DNA from: Viscum album
Lineage: Eukaryota > Streptophyta > Magnoliopsida > Santalales > Viscaceae
Direction: 5' to 3'
DNA length: 64,000 nt
Assembly: GCA_963277665.1 (NCBI GenBank)
Contig: OY728159.1
Coordinates: 1,018,863,343 to 1,018,927,342 of the forward strand
Shown here piece by piece: positions 63,471 to 64,000 of this stretch. A program made the position numbers and the translations under genes. Each line of letters starts with the position of its first letter. The stretch's first letter is position 1. Below the pieces are notes generated by a model. It did not search any database. It saw only the letters and a list, made by a program, of their open reading frames with translations, and was not told where the DNA came from.

Positions 63471-64000
63471 TTTCATTTCATTTATCTATCTGTTATATAT
63501 ATATATACTGAATATATATGATATATAAATCATATTTTATATTCTGGAAGTAAGTAAATCATGATATAAGTAATAATAATTTCAAGAACAACAAGTCAAA
63601 ACACCTACGATAAATGAAACGATTTTACCCAAAACGCTTCTTTAACATGGAATTTACAAACGAACGGGTAATATAATGTCATAATTGAACCATATATGAT
63701 ATCATAACAATGAATATGATTCTGGAATAAGTCAATAACATTATTTAAATCATTATACAGGAGGTTCAGACACTTACGAAGCAAATCGGACCTAAGGTAG
63801 GGGAAATATCACAATGTCATTTTTATCCGAGATTGTTTATTCGTAAGTATTTACTGGGGGTATTTTATCATCCACATCCATGTTTCATCAATATGTAATA
63901 TTATTTCCATCCACCTACAATTTTTTAAATCCATTTTTACCCTTCGGTGAGTTTTTAGTAATATGTATGAAAGGAATCTTTTGTCGTTTTTCGTACGAGG

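Larger units (their letters stand above)
60855..64000 (+). repeat. Fresh subfamily B-like gypsy LTR, truncated by the window end
   Basis: It starts with a perfect TGTAACACCC at 60855 and follows the known LTR order: U3, TATA box at 62695, three CpG-rich hairpin repeats and further LTR sequence to the window edge. CpG sites and the TATA box are intact where older copies are mutated, so it is the youngest copy here. It inserted into element H. Whether it is a solo LTR or the 5' LTR of a full element cannot be seen. Confidence 0.85.

Overview
The window looks like intergenic heterochromatin from a large plant nuclear genome. It is very AT-rich and poor in CpG. I see no intact host gene, tRNA or rRNA. 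Almost everything recognisable is a decayed transposable element, many inserted into one another, and no long open reading frame survives. Element calls come from protein similarity read by eye (Ty3/gypsy Gag, AP, RT, RNase H and integrase; TNP2-type transposase), from LTR landmarks (TGTAACACCC start, TATA box, polypurine tract, tRNA primer site) and from internal alignment of repeated copies. The species is not identified.

The dominant family is a Ty3/gypsy chromovirus-like element, probably Del/Tekay-type, with very long LTRs of about 4.1-4.9 kb. Two LTR subfamilies are present. Subfamily A forms what looks like a tandem array: LTR-1 (~1000-3594), internal region 1 (3595-7257), LTR-2 (7258 to ~33108, split by later insertions), internal region 2 (~33109-46615, split by a CACTA transposon) and LTR-3 (46616-~50930). 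Only one LTR lies between the two internal regions. Both internal regions carry AP-RT-RNase H-integrase but lack a recognisable gag.

LTR-2 contains three insertions. The first is a Tat/Athila-like LTR element (8355-15038). The second is an unclassified ~555-bp segment (15166-15720). The third (~19011-32900) carries subfamily B element 'B' (20027-32399), which has two ~4.9-kb LTRs around only ~2.5 kb of internal DNA with a gag remnant and no recognised pol. Internal region 2 is split by a ~9.8-kb CACTA (En/Spm-like) DNA transposon (35374-45145) with TNP2 remnants, a C-rich block and eight copies of a 341-bp tandem repeat.

From ~51.0 to 54.45 kb lies a truncated gypsy element 'G' (leader, gag, start of RT). 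It is followed by a possible copia gag scrap, then by a reverse-strand element 'H' (LTR 54745-58888, pol 58900-60854). H is cut at 60855 by the start of a much fresher plus-strand LTR that runs off the window. That LTR keeps an intact TATA box and CpG-rich sequence.

The most interesting structure is a set of three spaced hairpin-forming repeats downstream of the LTR promoter. They recur in both LTR subfamilies. Their stem sequences differ between copies yet still pair, and their loops carry a self-complementary CGTACGTACG core. This suggests a conserved structured RNA leader, for example for genome dimerisation or packaging.
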